Positions 15,345-23,992 of a stretch of 55,682 nt of DNA are shown in pieces. Below the pieces are notes generated by a model that saw only the letters and a program-made list of their open reading frames with translations, searched no databases and was not told the DNA's origin. The DNA is from Gudongella sp034004165 (GTDB lineage: Bacteria; Bacillota; Clostridia; Tissierellales; Tissierellaceae): NCBI GenBank assembly GCA_034004165.1, contig JAVEXI010000006.1, positions 1 through 55,682 of the forward strand, read 5' to 3'. The translations under genes were made by a program, and so were the position numbers. Position 1 is the first letter of the stretch, and each line of letters begins with the position of its first letter.

Positions 15345-17162
15345 ATGAAAAGATTAGTATCAGATCAAGTAGTTGAATACCTCGAACGCAGGGGAGTAGA
15401 ATATATATTCGGACTATGCGGCCATACAGTTATTGGAATGCTCGACGCATTATCTAGAAGCGAAAAAGTAAAGTATGTATCATTTAGAAATGAACAGTTG
15501 GCCACTATGGCAGCAGATGGCTATGCGAGACTTAAGAAAAAAGCTGGGGTAGTAATGTGTCACCTGGGGCCAGGCCTTGCAAACACAGTAACTGGAGTAG
15601 CCAATGCATCATTCGATTCGATACCAATGGTTGTAATAGCCGGAGATGTGCCAAGATATTACTATGGGAAACATCCACATCAGGAAGTAAACCTTCATTC
15701 AGATGCTTCACAATATGAAATTTTGAAACCAATCGTAAAAAGAGCCTGGAGAATAGATGATGCAGAAGCACTACCTGAAATACTTGACAAAGCATTCAGA
15801 CTGGCCGAAAGTGGAAGACCAGGACCAGTACTAATATCCGTACCTATGGACGTATTTTCAGTAGAAATAGAAGAAGATTTGTTTGCCAGAACGTATAAAG
15901 ACAGCTCTGATACGATCAGACCTGCACTAGCTCCTGTTGCTGCCAGAGCAATAGCAAAAAAATTGATTGAAGCTAAAAATCCTGTTATACACGCTGGTGG
16001 CGGAGTACTACTCGCCAATGCGTCAAAAGAACTGGAAGAACTAGTAGATTTTCTAGATATACCTGTATCTCGTACGCTCATGGGTCAAGGATGTATATCA
16101 GACACACATCCATTAATGTTAGGGCAGACAGGATTCTGGGGTTTAGAATTTACTCATAAGTTTACTGCAAATGCAGATGTTTTGCTTGGCCTTGGAACAA
16201 GGTTTGCAGAAGCTGACAGTTCCAGTTGGTACCCAGGAGTAACCTTCGATATGAGTAAGACAGAATTTCTTCAAATAGATATTGATCCTGCAGAAATAGG
16301 CAGGAATTATCCTGTAAGTATAGGAGCAATTGCAGATTTAAAATATGCACTACAGCAAATACTTGAAGAAGCAAAAAAACTGGTACCAGAAGGCGTCGAT
16401 AAACCAGAACTTAAAGAAGCTATAAAAACAAATAGAGAAGAATTTAGGAACTCAAATACTAACATATCAAATGACTCGAGATTTCCAATGACACCACAAA
16501 GAATATTGAAAGATGTAAAAGAAGTAATACCAGAGGATACGGTAATATTTACTGACGTTGGCTGGAATAAGAATGGTGTTGCTCAGCAGTTTGACATCAC
16601 TATACCAGGAACGATACATCACAGTTCTGGTCTTGCAACCATGGGATTTGGAGGATCAGCATTAATTGGAGGGAAACTTGCTTCTCCCGATAAAGTAGTA
16701 CTGACATTAGTTGGCGATGGAGGATTTGGGATAAATCCTGGAGCGCTTGCAACAGCAGTTGAACAGAATATACCAGTAATCTGGATAGTTATGAATAACT
16801 CGGCATTTGGAACGATTGCAGGGCTGGAATACAGTAACTATAAGACGAGATTTGGGACAGTATTCACTACGCCTGATGGGAATCCATATTCTCCGAACTG
16901 GGCAGATGTAGCAAAGGCATATGGAGTTGATTCAATTAAGATTGCCTCAGCAGATGAATTTAAGCCAGCACTAGAGGAAGCGATTGCAAGCAATAAGCCA
17001 TTCCTTTTGGATGTACCGATGGAGAACATCGCTGTGCCAACTCCAGGATGCTGGAACATTAACGATATTTACACTCCGAAACATAATGTGGTAAAAGGGA
17101 AACTCATTCCTAACGAAAAAGGTGAATATGAGCCACCGCAGCATTCTGGCTCTCATAAATAG
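15345..17162 (+). CDS. ThDP-dependent enzyme of the acetolactate synthase/decarboxylase superfamily
   Basis: 605 residues in three domains. The N-terminal PYR domain has the cofactor-activating Glu50 in SFRNEQLATMAADGYAR. A central Rossmann-like domain spans about 195-335. The C-terminal PP domain carries the ThDP/Mg motif GDGG (about 459) ... MNNSAFG (about 486). Family members include acetolactate synthase, 2-oxoacid decarboxylases, sulfopyruvate decarboxylase and the ring hydrolase IolD. No regulatory subunit (IlvN) gene is adjacent, so a biosynthetic acetolactate synthase is unlikely. Placed directly behind an acylating aldehyde dehydrogenase, it probably makes that enzyme's aldehyde or opens a cyclic diketone. 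The substrate is unknown. Confidence 0.85.
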   Translation: MKRLVSDQVVEYLERRGVEYIFGLCGHTVIGMLDALSRSEKVKYVSFRNEQLATMAADGYARLKKKAGVVMCHLGPGLANTVTGVANASFDSIPMVVIAGDVPRYYYGKHPHQEVNLHSDASQYEILKPIVKRAWRIDDAEALPEILDKAFRLAESGRPGPVLISVPMDVFSVEIEEDLFARTYKDSSDTIRPALAPVAARAIAKKLIEAKNPVIHAGGGVLLANASKELEELVDFLDIPVSRTLMGQGCISDTHPLMLGQTGFWGLEFTHKFTANADVLLGLGTRFAEADSSSWYPGVTFDMSKTEFLQIDIDPAEIGRNYPVSIGAIADLKYALQQILEEAKKLVPEGVDKPELKEAIKTNREEFRNSNTNISNDSRFPMTPQRILKDVKEVIPEDTVIFTDVGWNKNGVAQQFDITIPGTIHHSSGLATMGFGGSALIGGKLASPDKVVLTLVGDGGFGINPGALATAVEQNIPVIWIVMNNSAFGTIAGLEYSNYKTRFGTVFTTPDGNPYSPNWADVAKAYGVDSIKIASADEFKPALEEAIASNKPFLLDVPMENIAVPTPGCWNINDIYTPKHNVVKGKLIPNEKGEYEPPQHSGSHK

Positions 17163-17184
17163 TATTAATGTGAGGAGGGATAGA

Positions 17185-18006
17185 ATGGGAAGGAAATTTT
17201 CACTTGCTTATTTGACAATACCAGGGACAAAACCTGTTGACCAGATTAGAATCGCAGCAGAGGCGGGATATGATTTTGTAAGCTTACGACCCATACCAAT
17301 GCATCTGCCAGGGGAGCCGTTATTTCCGTTTGGTGATGACAGAAAACTTTTTATTGAGATAAGAAATGCACTTGAGTCAAACAACATTCGCCTTATGGAT
17401 ATCGAACTTGCCAGAGTAAGAGAGGATCTGAAAGTGGAAGACTATGAAAGAGCTTTTGCTGCAGGCGCTGAGCTGGGTGCCACAGACGTATTATCCAGTA
17501 TTTGGACTACTGACAAGGCATTCTGCTTCAAAGAATTTGCAAAAATATGTGATTTAGCAGAGAAATATAAGCTCAAAGTAAATCTTGAGTTTGTAACATT
17601 TTCAGGTGTCCCGGGACTGACAGAGGCTTTAGAAGTATTAGATACAGTTTCCAGACCTAATGCATTTTTGATGGTAGACACATTTCATGCACACCGATCC
17701 AGAGTAAGTATTGAGGAATTAGCTGCAGTTGATAAATCAAAATTTGGTTTTATACATCTTTGCGATGGACCTAAAGAAATACCCTCTTTGGATGATCCTT
17801 CAATGATCAGCGTTGCCAGAGAAGGACGTCTTTATCCAGGAGAAGGCGGAGTTGAAATAGCTCAGATGTTAAGAGTTATGCCAGCTAATCCGATATCTAT
17901 AGAGTTGCCAAACGCTATTGAAATGGAGAAAAGAGGAGCTGCAGGGCACGCTGCAAGATGTTTATCTACTGCAAAGGAATATTTAAAAGAAAACAAAATT
18001 GAATAG
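17185..18006 (+). CDS. Xylose-isomerase-like TIM-barrel enzyme (sugar phosphate isomerase/epimerase or dehydratase)
   Basis: 273 residues from ATG 17185, chosen because GAGGAGGG precedes it; an upstream in-frame start overlaps the previous gene and lacks a site. The metal-site residues of the AP-endonuclease-2 superfamily are in order: E135 (NLEFV), D165 and H168 (MVDTFHAH), H191 (IHLCDG), E240 (SIELPN). The superfamily holds isomerases, epimerases, inosose dehydratase (IolE) and 3-dehydroshikimate dehydratase. Beside an AroE-like dehydrogenase, a dehydratase or isomerase acting on an oxidised cyclitol or hydroxy acid is the best guess. That is inference. Confidence 0.85.
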   Translation: MGRKFSLAYLTIPGTKPVDQIRIAAEAGYDFVSLRPIPMHLPGEPLFPFGDDRKLFIEIRNALESNNIRLMDIELARVREDLKVEDYERAFAAGAELGATDVLSSIWTTDKAFCFKEFAKICDLAEKYKLKVNLEFVTFSGVPGLTEALEVLDTVSRPNAFLMVDTFHAHRSRVSIEELAAVDKSKFGFIHLCDGPKEIPSLDDPSMISVAREGRLYPGEGGVEIAQMLRVMPANPISIELPNAIEMEKRGAAGHAARCLSTAKEYLKENKIE

Positions 18007-18037
18007 GATGTGTATTCTATTAACCGGAGGTGAAAAA

Positions 18038-18919
18038 ATGGCTGTAGATATTAATACTAAGATGATTGTATTATTAGGCAAACCATTATCACAATCGTAT
18101 GCTGCCAGAATGCAAAACGCAGCTTATAAAGCAGCAAATCTGAATATGCTCTATTTTTATTCAGAAGTCGAAAACGATCACTTGGAAGATGTGGTAAACG
18201 GACTTAAGTATCTGAGCTTTGCGGGATTTGCTGTAACAAAACCTAATAAAGTCGAAATTATGAAATATGTTGATGAAAAAGATCCTTTGTGTGAAAAGAT
18301 GAATGCAAGTAACACGGTAGTGATTTTGCCAGATGGGAAATTAAAGGCATACAATACTGATGGTATAGGTTTTTTCAGGGCATTCAGAGAGGAAGTTCCT
18401 GAGGTAGATGTTAATGAAACAACCTTCTTTTGCCTAGGAGCAGGAGGGGCTGCAAGAGCTATTTGTAGTGTGCTGGCTTACAATAATGCAAAGAAGATTT
18501 ACATAGCTAACAGGACACTTTCAAAGGGGCAGGATTTAGTTGATGATATTAATAAAAATTTTTCAGAGATTGCAGAATTAGTTGACTTTGACGATGCAGA
18601 AGATATGAAGAAAAAAATTGAGGAATCTGGTGTCATTATGAATAATACGGGATTAGGAATGCTTACAAGTATTGATAGTACCCCTATTCCGAAAGAATAT
18701 CTGAAAAAGGATCAAATATGTTTCGATGCTACTTACAATCCTGCAAAGACAAAATTCCTTACCGATGCCGAAATTGTAGGTTGTAAAATTATTAATGGCC
18801 TTGGGATGTCACTACATCAAGGAGCCGAGCAGATTGAACTCTGGAGTGGAAAGCAGGCTCCTGTAGAGGTAATGCAAAAAGAATTATTGAACATTATTGC
18901 AGGCATAAAGGAAGAGTAA
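18038..18919 (+). CDS. AroE-like dehydrogenase with altered substrate clamp
   Basis: 293 residues from ATG 18038 (GGAGGTG upstream). It is clearly of the shikimate dehydrogenase family: AVTKPNK (65-71, catalytic Lys71), NTDG (106-109, catalytic Asp108), Rossmann GAGGAAR (134-140), NRT (about 157) and GLGMSLHQGAEQ near the end. In the canonical N-terminal motif GxPxxHSxSP, the second Ser and the Pro that follow are Ala22 and Ala23, and His is Gln19. Those residues bind the shikimate carboxylate, so the substrate is probably not shikimate. It sits in a catabolic operon, not with aromatic biosynthesis genes. Confidence 0.88.
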   Translation: MAVDINTKMIVLLGKPLSQSYAARMQNAAYKAANLNMLYFYSEVENDHLEDVVNGLKYLSFAGFAVTKPNKVEIMKYVDEKDPLCEKMNASNTVVILPDGKLKAYNTDGIGFFRAFREEVPEVDVNETTFFCLGAGGAARAICSVLAYNNAKKIYIANRTLSKGQDLVDDINKNFSEIAELVDFDDAEDMKKKIEESGVIMNNTGLGMLTSIDSTPIPKEYLKKDQICFDATYNPAKTKFLTDAEIVGCKIINGLGMSLHQGAEQIELWSGKQAPVEVMQKELLNIIAGIKEE

Positions 18920-18958
18920 ACATAATATACAAATTCCTACTAGAAAGGAGGATACTTA

Positions 18959-19537
18959 ATGTCTGCGATTAAGTGGATTGACGAGCATTTGGAAGAATCA
19001 ATACTAATTATACTATTGGCCATGATATCAATAGTCATGATGGCTCAGATAATTGCCAGGACGTTTACTGCATCTATGATTTGGCCGGAGGAATTCTCAA
19101 GGTATTGTTATGTCTGGACAGTATTTTTGTCTCTTGGATATACAATTAAGAAGGGGAATATGCTTAGAGTCGGCATCCTTATGGATATGCTTCCTTTGAC
19201 ATTAAGGCGCCTAATTGAGCTTTTAACAAATACTATTATGCTAGTATTGTTTGCTGTACTGTTTAAATATGCGATTATTTATACTGGAAAAATCAAGATA
19301 ACAGGACAGTTTTCTCCTGCTATGCACATACCGATGTGGATTATGTATCTATCAACAATAATCGGTTTTGGACTGGCAACAATAAGAATGCTACAGGAAA
19401 TATTTAAGAATATAAGATATTTTGGAGCTGAAGCCGAGACAACTCTGGAAGCAACGCTTAAGGAAGCTCAGGAAGAAGTAATCGCAACTGGTACCGAGAT
19501 TAAACATGATTTATATCAGCAAGGAGGCGAGTCATAA
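18959..19537 (+). CDS. dctQ: TRAP transporter small membrane subunit (DctQ type)
   Basis: 192 residues with four membrane segments (about 14-34, 46-66, 84-106 and 124-146). The DctQ-family signature EEFSRYCYVWTVFLSLGYTIKKGNMLRVG lies after TM2; only the family pattern is used here. The charged C-terminal tail of about 45 residues is longer than usual. AAAGGAGG precedes the ATG at 18959. The stop overlaps the dctM start by one base. Confidence 0.9.
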   Translation: MSAIKWIDEHLEESILIILLAMISIVMMAQIIARTFTASMIWPEEFSRYCYVWTVFLSLGYTIKKGNMLRVGILMDMLPLTLRRLIELLTNTIMLVLFAVLFKYAIIYTGKIKITGQFSPAMHIPMWIMYLSTIIGFGLATIRMLQEIFKNIRYFGAEAETTLEATLKEAQEEVIATGTEIKHDLYQQGGES

Positions 19538-20820
19538 TGGCATTATGGATTTTCTTGGTATTTATAGTTAGTTTAGCATTTGCAGTACCCATAACAATGA
19601 GCATGGTTATGGGAGCCATGACGCCTCTGGTTTTAGGTGGTACAGGTAGTTCACTGCAACAACTTATAGCAAATAGTTTTTCCGGATCTGATACAACACC
19701 CATTCTTGCAGTTCCCCTTTTTATCTTGGGCGGAGTACTAATGGCAGAGGGTGGAATATCTAGAAGACTTTTTAACTTCTTTGCATATTTTGTCGGATAT
19801 TTACCTGGTGGGATTCCAAGTGCTGTAATATTGACATGCCTGTTTTACGGAGCAATTTCAGGTTCGGGTCCTGCAACTACTGCAGCTGTCGGCTCTATGA
19901 CTATTCCATTCATGGTTGATATGGGATATGAAAAAAAATGGGCAGCGGGTATGGTCGCCACGGCTGGTGGGCTAGGCGTAATAATTCCCCCTTCCATACC
20001 TTTTGTCCTCTATTCATTAGCAACAGGAGTATCCACAGGTGCATTGTTCCTTGGTGGAATATTACCAGGAGTATTCATCGGTTTATCTATGATGATTTAT
20101 GCTGTATATTACAGTATAAAAAAGGGAGAAGATAAAGAAAAAATCGATAAAAAAATGAAAGAGCTAAGATCTGCAGGTTTTTTAAAGCTTCTAAAAGATA
20201 GCTTTTGGGCTTTACTTTCACCAGTTATTGTGTTGGGTGGTATTTATTCAGGACTTGTTACTCCAACAGAGGCAGCATGTATATCTGTGTTCTATTCATT
20301 AATTATCTCTTTGTTAGTATATAAATCGATTTCATTTAAGGAAATAATTCCTTTCCTTGCAAAAGCTGTAAAGACATATGCCCCACTAGCATTTGTACTT
20401 GCATTTGCAACCGCTTTTGGAAGAGTACTGGCTCTAGCAAAAGCGCCAGCTTTAATAGAGAATTTTATACTTAGCAACTTTGATTCCAGCATCTCAGTTC
20501 TTACTGGTATAGTAGCTATATTCTTAATTTTGGGAATGGTTATGGATACTGGTCCTGCGATAGTAATTCTATCTCCAATCTTATTACCAGTCGTGCAGGA
20601 ACTAGGAGTACATCCAGTTCATTTCGGGGTTATTATGGTAACTTGTCTTTCAATAGGTTTAGCAACACCGCCTTTTGGATTGGACCTGTTTGTAGCTGGA
20701 ACATTATCAGATACGCCTCCTATGGAGGTAGCTAAGAAAGCAATTCCATTTATATTAGCATTTGGAGTAGCGTTGTTTATTATTACTTATGTACCGTGGT
20801 TCAGTCTTGCATTCCTTTAA
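19537..20820 (+). CDS. dctM: TRAP transporter large membrane subunit (DctM type)
   Basis: 427 residues and about 12 membrane segments, the usual DctM length. Typical elements are visible: AISGSGPATTAAVGSM (about 108-123), GGLGVIIPPSIPFVLY (about 144-159), TPTEAA and GLATPPFGLDLF. It forms the sodium-coupled channel half of the TRAP transporter together with DctQ. AAGGAGG lies within the end of dctQ. Confidence 0.95.
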   Translation: MALWIFLVFIVSLAFAVPITMSMVMGAMTPLVLGGTGSSLQQLIANSFSGSDTTPILAVPLFILGGVLMAEGGISRRLFNFFAYFVGYLPGGIPSAVILTCLFYGAISGSGPATTAAVGSMTIPFMVDMGYEKKWAAGMVATAGGLGVIIPPSIPFVLYSLATGVSTGALFLGGILPGVFIGLSMMIYAVYYSIKKGEDKEKIDKKMKELRSAGFLKLLKDSFWALLSPVIVLGGIYSGLVTPTEAACISVFYSLIISLLVYKSISFKEIIPFLAKAVKTYAPLAFVLAFATAFGRVLALAKAPALIENFILSNFDSSISVLTGIVAIFLILGMVMDTGPAIVILSPILLPVVQELGVHPVHFGVIMVTCLSIGLATPPFGLDLFVAGTLSDTPPMEVAKKAIPFILAFGVALFIITYVPWFSLAFL

Positions 20821-20864
20821 TAGGGTTCAAGAGATAGATGCTTATTAGAAAAGGAGGATTTAAA

Positions 20865-21941
20865 GTGAAGAGAATACTTATTCTATTATTAGTGGTCGTT
20901 ATGGGTATCATCCCTGCTGCATGTACACAAAGTGCACCAACGCCAGCCCCAGCTCCAGCACCGGGTCCATCAGAGACTCCTTCTGAAACAGCGGGAACTT
21001 ATGATGCACTAGCTCCTGTGACTATATTAGGAGCAGATAATGCGGGAGTAGGAGCAGCAGCTCAGCTATACGGGGAATTAATTGCGAAAAAAGTTGAAAG
21101 TATTACAGGCGGTAAATTGACTATTGATTATTTCCCTAATAGCCAATTAGGAAATGATCAGGAGCTTCAGGCTCAAATGCTAGCTGGTGACATTGATTTT
21201 GTAATTGCTCAAACAGCTCAGACAGTATCTTTTGTACCAGAAGTTGCAATATTCGACCTTCCTATGGTATTTGCAAAATACGATGCAAGCACAATTGATA
21301 AGGCTCTTAACAAGAGCGAATTTACAACTAAGATAAATGAAGCTTATAAAGCAAAGAACATGTATGCGCTTCATTTCTTACAAGGTGGGACTTTCCGTGA
21401 GACAACCTCTAACAAGAAGATTGCATCCATCGATGATTTTGTTGGACTAAAGATCAGAACGATGGAGAACACAAATCATATGGCATTCTGGCAAGCTCTA
21501 GGGGCATCACCTACACCGCTTCCATGGCCAGAAGTATATGTATCATTGCAACAAGGTTTGGTTCACGCTCAAGAAAACGCAACTGATACATGCGTAGGGG
21601 CTAACTTGCAAGAAGTCCAAGATTATCTGATAATGACACACCATATCTTATACTGCAACCAATTCCTTATAAATGCAAGCAAATTTGACAGTTTAGATCA
21701 GTTATATAAGGATGCTTTGCAACAGGCTGTTGATGAAGCTGCAGTTGAGATTGAAGCCGAGCTATCAGAAATAGATGAAACCAATAAGCAGATACTAATA
21801 GACGGTGGTATGGAGTTAGTTGAGTTTGAAGCTAGCTTTATAGATGAAGTACTGGATAAAGCTCAAGGTGTATATACTTCTATAGGAAACAGCATAGGAC
21901 AGGATTATGTAGATTCTCTACTCAATGCTTTAGAAAACTAG
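20865..21941 (+). CDS. dctP: TRAP transporter solute-binding lipoprotein (DctP type)
   Basis: 358 residues starting at GTG 20865, chosen because AAAGGAGG is placed for it; the upstream ATG at 20838 would put that site inside the gene. The signal peptide ends in a lipobox (IPAAC), then a Pro/Ala-rich tether (about 22-45) leads into a DctP domain. The conserved arginine that salt-bridges a carboxylate is visible in GLKIRTME, with PLPWPEVYVSLQQGLVHAQEN after it. This supports import of an organic acid. The substrate should be that of the upstream enzymes. The last gene of the operon; a terminator follows. Confidence 0.93.
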   Translation: MKRILILLLVVVMGIIPAACTQSAPTPAPAPAPGPSETPSETAGTYDALAPVTILGADNAGVGAAAQLYGELIAKKVESITGGKLTIDYFPNSQLGNDQELQAQMLAGDIDFVIAQTAQTVSFVPEVAIFDLPMVFAKYDASTIDKALNKSEFTTKINEAYKAKNMYALHFLQGGTFRETTSNKKIASIDDFVGLKIRTMENTNHMAFWQALGASPTPLPWPEVYVSLQQGLVHAQENATDTCVGANLQEVQDYLIMTHHILYCNQFLINASKFDSLDQLYKDALQQAVDEAAVEIEAELSEIDETNKQILIDGGMELVEFEASFIDEVLDKAQGVYTSIGNSIGQDYVDSLLNALEN

Positions 21942-21966
21942 AATATTTTTAAGTGTAGAAATAACG

Positions 21967-22000
21967 AAAAAGAAGCTTAGTCTTACTAAGTTTCTTTTTT
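21967..22000 (+). terminator. Intrinsic terminator of the catabolic island
   Basis: Arms AAGAAGCTTAG and CTAAGTTTCTT pair over 11 positions with one G-T wobble. The loop is TCTTA and a T-run follows. The A/T flanks make it potentially bidirectional, serving the convergent gene at 22008 too. Confidence 0.8.
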
Positions 22001-22007
22001 GTTATAA

Positions 22008-22655
22008 CTATTTCTTCCTATTCACATAATCTTCATCTATTTCCTTTTTCCAATCATCTTTAAGTTCCTTCGACTCTCTGAGGCTGGTTACAGCATCGTT
22101 TAGCACTCTGTAATTTAAAGATGTACCGTCACTGTCTGCATGATAATTTGCAGCTCTGTTCCCTGAGATACCAAATTTTATAGCTGTTTCTGCTGCGTCA
22201 ATATTGGCTCCAAGAAATATAAATTCCCAACCGTAATTATCTCTTTGGTTTTCAATAAGAGTTTTTACCTTTTCAAAACTGTATTCTCTGCTGGCATTTT
22301 CATAGCCGTCTGTCGTTATTACAAATAGTATTTTTTCAGGTTTTTCATCCTCGGCAGTATGCTTAACTGCATTAATGGTCTTGTTAAGCGTCTTGCCCAC
22401 TGCATCTAAAAGTGCAGTAGTTCCTCTTACATAATACTCTTTGTCAGTCAAAGGCTGCACACCCCTAAGATTGATTCTGTCGTGCAGAAGTTCGTACCTG
22501 TCATCAAACAGTACTGTGGTCACCATGCAATCGCCTTCTATTTTTTTCTGCTTGTCTATTAGTGAGTTGAAGCCGCCGATAGTGTCAGATTCAAGTCCGC
22601 TCATTGAACCACTTCTGTCGAGTATCAATACCATTTCAACAAGATCTTTTTTCAT
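22008..22655 (-). CDS. VWA-domain protein
   Basis: 215 residues, essentially one von Willebrand factor A domain. The MIDAS DxSxS motif is complete (D13, S15, S17 in LDRSGSMSG), with the supporting T in RGTTALLDA and D in TTDGYEN. No signal peptide or membrane segment, so it is cytoplasmic. The C-terminal 45 residues contain a helical, charged tail. Such short VWA proteins often act as metal-dependent binding partners in stress or toxin-resistance modules. The gene lies 88 bases behind the macro-domain gene on the same strand, with a terminator between them. Function unknown. Confidence 0.85.
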   Translation of the reverse strand: MKKDLVEMVLILDRSGSMSGLESDTIGGFNSLIDKQKKIEGDCMVTTVLFDDRYELLHDRINLRGVQPLTDKEYYVRGTTALLDAVGKTLNKTINAVKHTAEDEKPEKILFVITTDGYENASREYSFEKVKTLIENQRDNYGWEFIFLGANIDAAETAIKFGISGNRAANYHADSDGTSLNYRVLNDAVTSLRESKELKDDWKKEIDEDYVNRKK

Positions 22656-22705
22656 TTTAACTCCCCCTTCATAAATTTCTAAGTCAAGTTTAACAGGTTT
22701 TTAAA

Positions 22706-22730
22706 ATGAAAAGGTCGCCTATCAGGCGAC
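22706..22730 (-). terminator. Intrinsic terminator after the macro-domain gene
   Basis: GTCGCC / GGCGAC stem with a TGATA loop (22714-22730). On the minus strand it is followed by CTTTTCATTTT. Confidence 0.7.
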
Positions 22731-22743
22731 AAATATTACGTTA

Positions 22744-23739
22744 TCAACCACCGAGTGTGCTCTGATTAAATGAAAAAAGCGCCTCATTTATCTGAAATAT
22801 ATCATAATTATTATTTTTAATGAAATACTCAACAATGAGGTCGAAGTTGTCGCTTGGCGACAGTGCCAGCCCTGCCCTCTTCAAGAGGTCAGCCGTCTGA
22901 TCAAGATTTAACTCCAAAGCTATACAAAGTGCAAGCGCCGTATTTTTACTTGGTTTATAATCGGGGTTGTTTCTAATCTTTGAAAAGTGTTTTCTATCTA
23001 TATTAGCTTTTTTGTAGACTTCTGGATCGGTCTTTCCTCTTTTGTCAATCAATGTCAAGAGATATTGAGAAAAAGAAAGCTCTTTGTTTTGTATTATGTC
23101 GTCAAAGCTTGAATCAGAATAAACAGGGCCTTCAATAGATGCCTCACGTGATATTTCCATGCGGTAACGCATTTCACGATCTTTGGGTCTATAGATATTT
23201 GCGTCTATAATATAACTGTCCGTAATATATTCCTTTATTGATTTAAATAATTTTTCACTTAAAGAAAATGCTTTTCTATCAAATACAACTAGATATACAG
23301 TCATTTCATTTTCCAAGAGGAAATCAGTTATTGTGTCTGTGGCAATTTTCAAAGCTTTATCTTTGGGGAATCCAAAAGTTCCTGACGATAAAAGTGGAAA
23401 AGCAATAGTTTCCAGATTGTTTCTCTTTGCAATTTCTAGAGCACTTCTGTAAGTTGAAGATAGTAGTTCCTCTTCGTTTTTGTTTCCACCTTGCCAAATA
23501 GGACCGACTGAGTGAATGACGTATTTTGCAGGCAAATTATAGCCTTTGGTGATGACAGAACTCCCAGGCTCACAATGACCTATCACTTCTGTTGCCTTGC
23601 GCATTAGGTTTTCGCAAGCAGCTTTGTAAATTTGAGCACTTACTCCACCGCCGTCCATATCAAGGCGAGAGTTTGTAGCATTTACTATCGCATCGGTTCT
23701 CATTTTGGTAATATCATTTCTCACTATTTCAAAAGGCAC
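22744..23739 (-). CDS. Macro-domain protein fused to a C-terminal helical HTH-like domain
   Basis: 331 residues from a GTG at 23739; GGAGG is 8 bases upstream, and the ATG one base before it is out of frame. The macro domain (about 1-170) shows NDITKMRTDAIVNATNS, the GGGVSAQIYKAA loop and the AFPLLSSGTFGFPKDKA loop of ADP-ribose or O-acetyl-ADP-ribose binding hydrolases. After a linker, about 215-331 is helical and contains the helix-turn-helix-like pattern YKKANIDRKHFSKIRNNPDY and LALCIALELNLDQTADLLKRAG. The fusion suggests ADP-ribose signalling tied to nucleic-acid or partner binding; that is inference. Confidence 0.85.
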   Translation of the reverse strand: MPFEIVRNDITKMRTDAIVNATNSRLDMDGGGVSAQIYKAACENLMRKATEVIGHCEPGSSVITKGYNLPAKYVIHSVGPIWQGGNKNEEELLSSTYRSALEIAKRNNLETIAFPLLSSGTFGFPKDKALKIATDTITDFLLENEMTVYLVVFDRKAFSLSEKLFKSIKEYITDSYIIDANIYRPKDREMRYRMEISREASIEGPVYSDSSFDDIIQNKELSFSQYLLTLIDKRGKTDPEVYKKANIDRKHFSKIRNNPDYKPSKNTALALCIALELNLDQTADLLKRAGLALSPSDNFDLIVEYFIKNNNYDIFQINEALFSFNQSTLGG

Positions 23740-23893
23740 ATAAAAAACCTCCTTCTTAACCTGTATTTTATCATATTAAGTGATAGAATAATCAGTGATA
23801 GATTAAAATGCTATTTTCTTGTTATTGTCAAAAAATAAACTTTTCGATTTCCGAAGCATTATTGTAAAGAAGGTTTCTAAATTAATTAATTTG

Positions 23894-23902
23894 TGGTAAA
23901 AT
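23894..23902 (+). promoter_or_regulatory. Possible extended -10 promoter of the opp operon
   Basis: TGGTAAAAT (23894-23902) fits an extended -10 element; no convincing -35 box is seen. It lies about 90 bases before oppA. The rest of the 250-base gap is AT-rich and shows nothing else. Confidence 0.35.
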
Positions 23903-23992
23903 TAGACAAAGCGTTTATATTTCATCAAAGGCTGTTGCACTATTTGTGTTCAGCCGGTATTGCAAAATAGCTAATTTTAAAGGAGGAAGAAA

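Noticed and set aside
15345..17162. Calling the ThDP gene iolD or xsc
   Set aside because: The N-terminal Glu region and domain lengths are closer to generic acetolactate synthase-like proteins; neither specific family pattern was seen.
18038..18919. Calling the AroE-like gene shikimate dehydrogenase aroE
   Set aside because: The carboxylate-binding residues are replaced and no aromatic biosynthesis genes are near.
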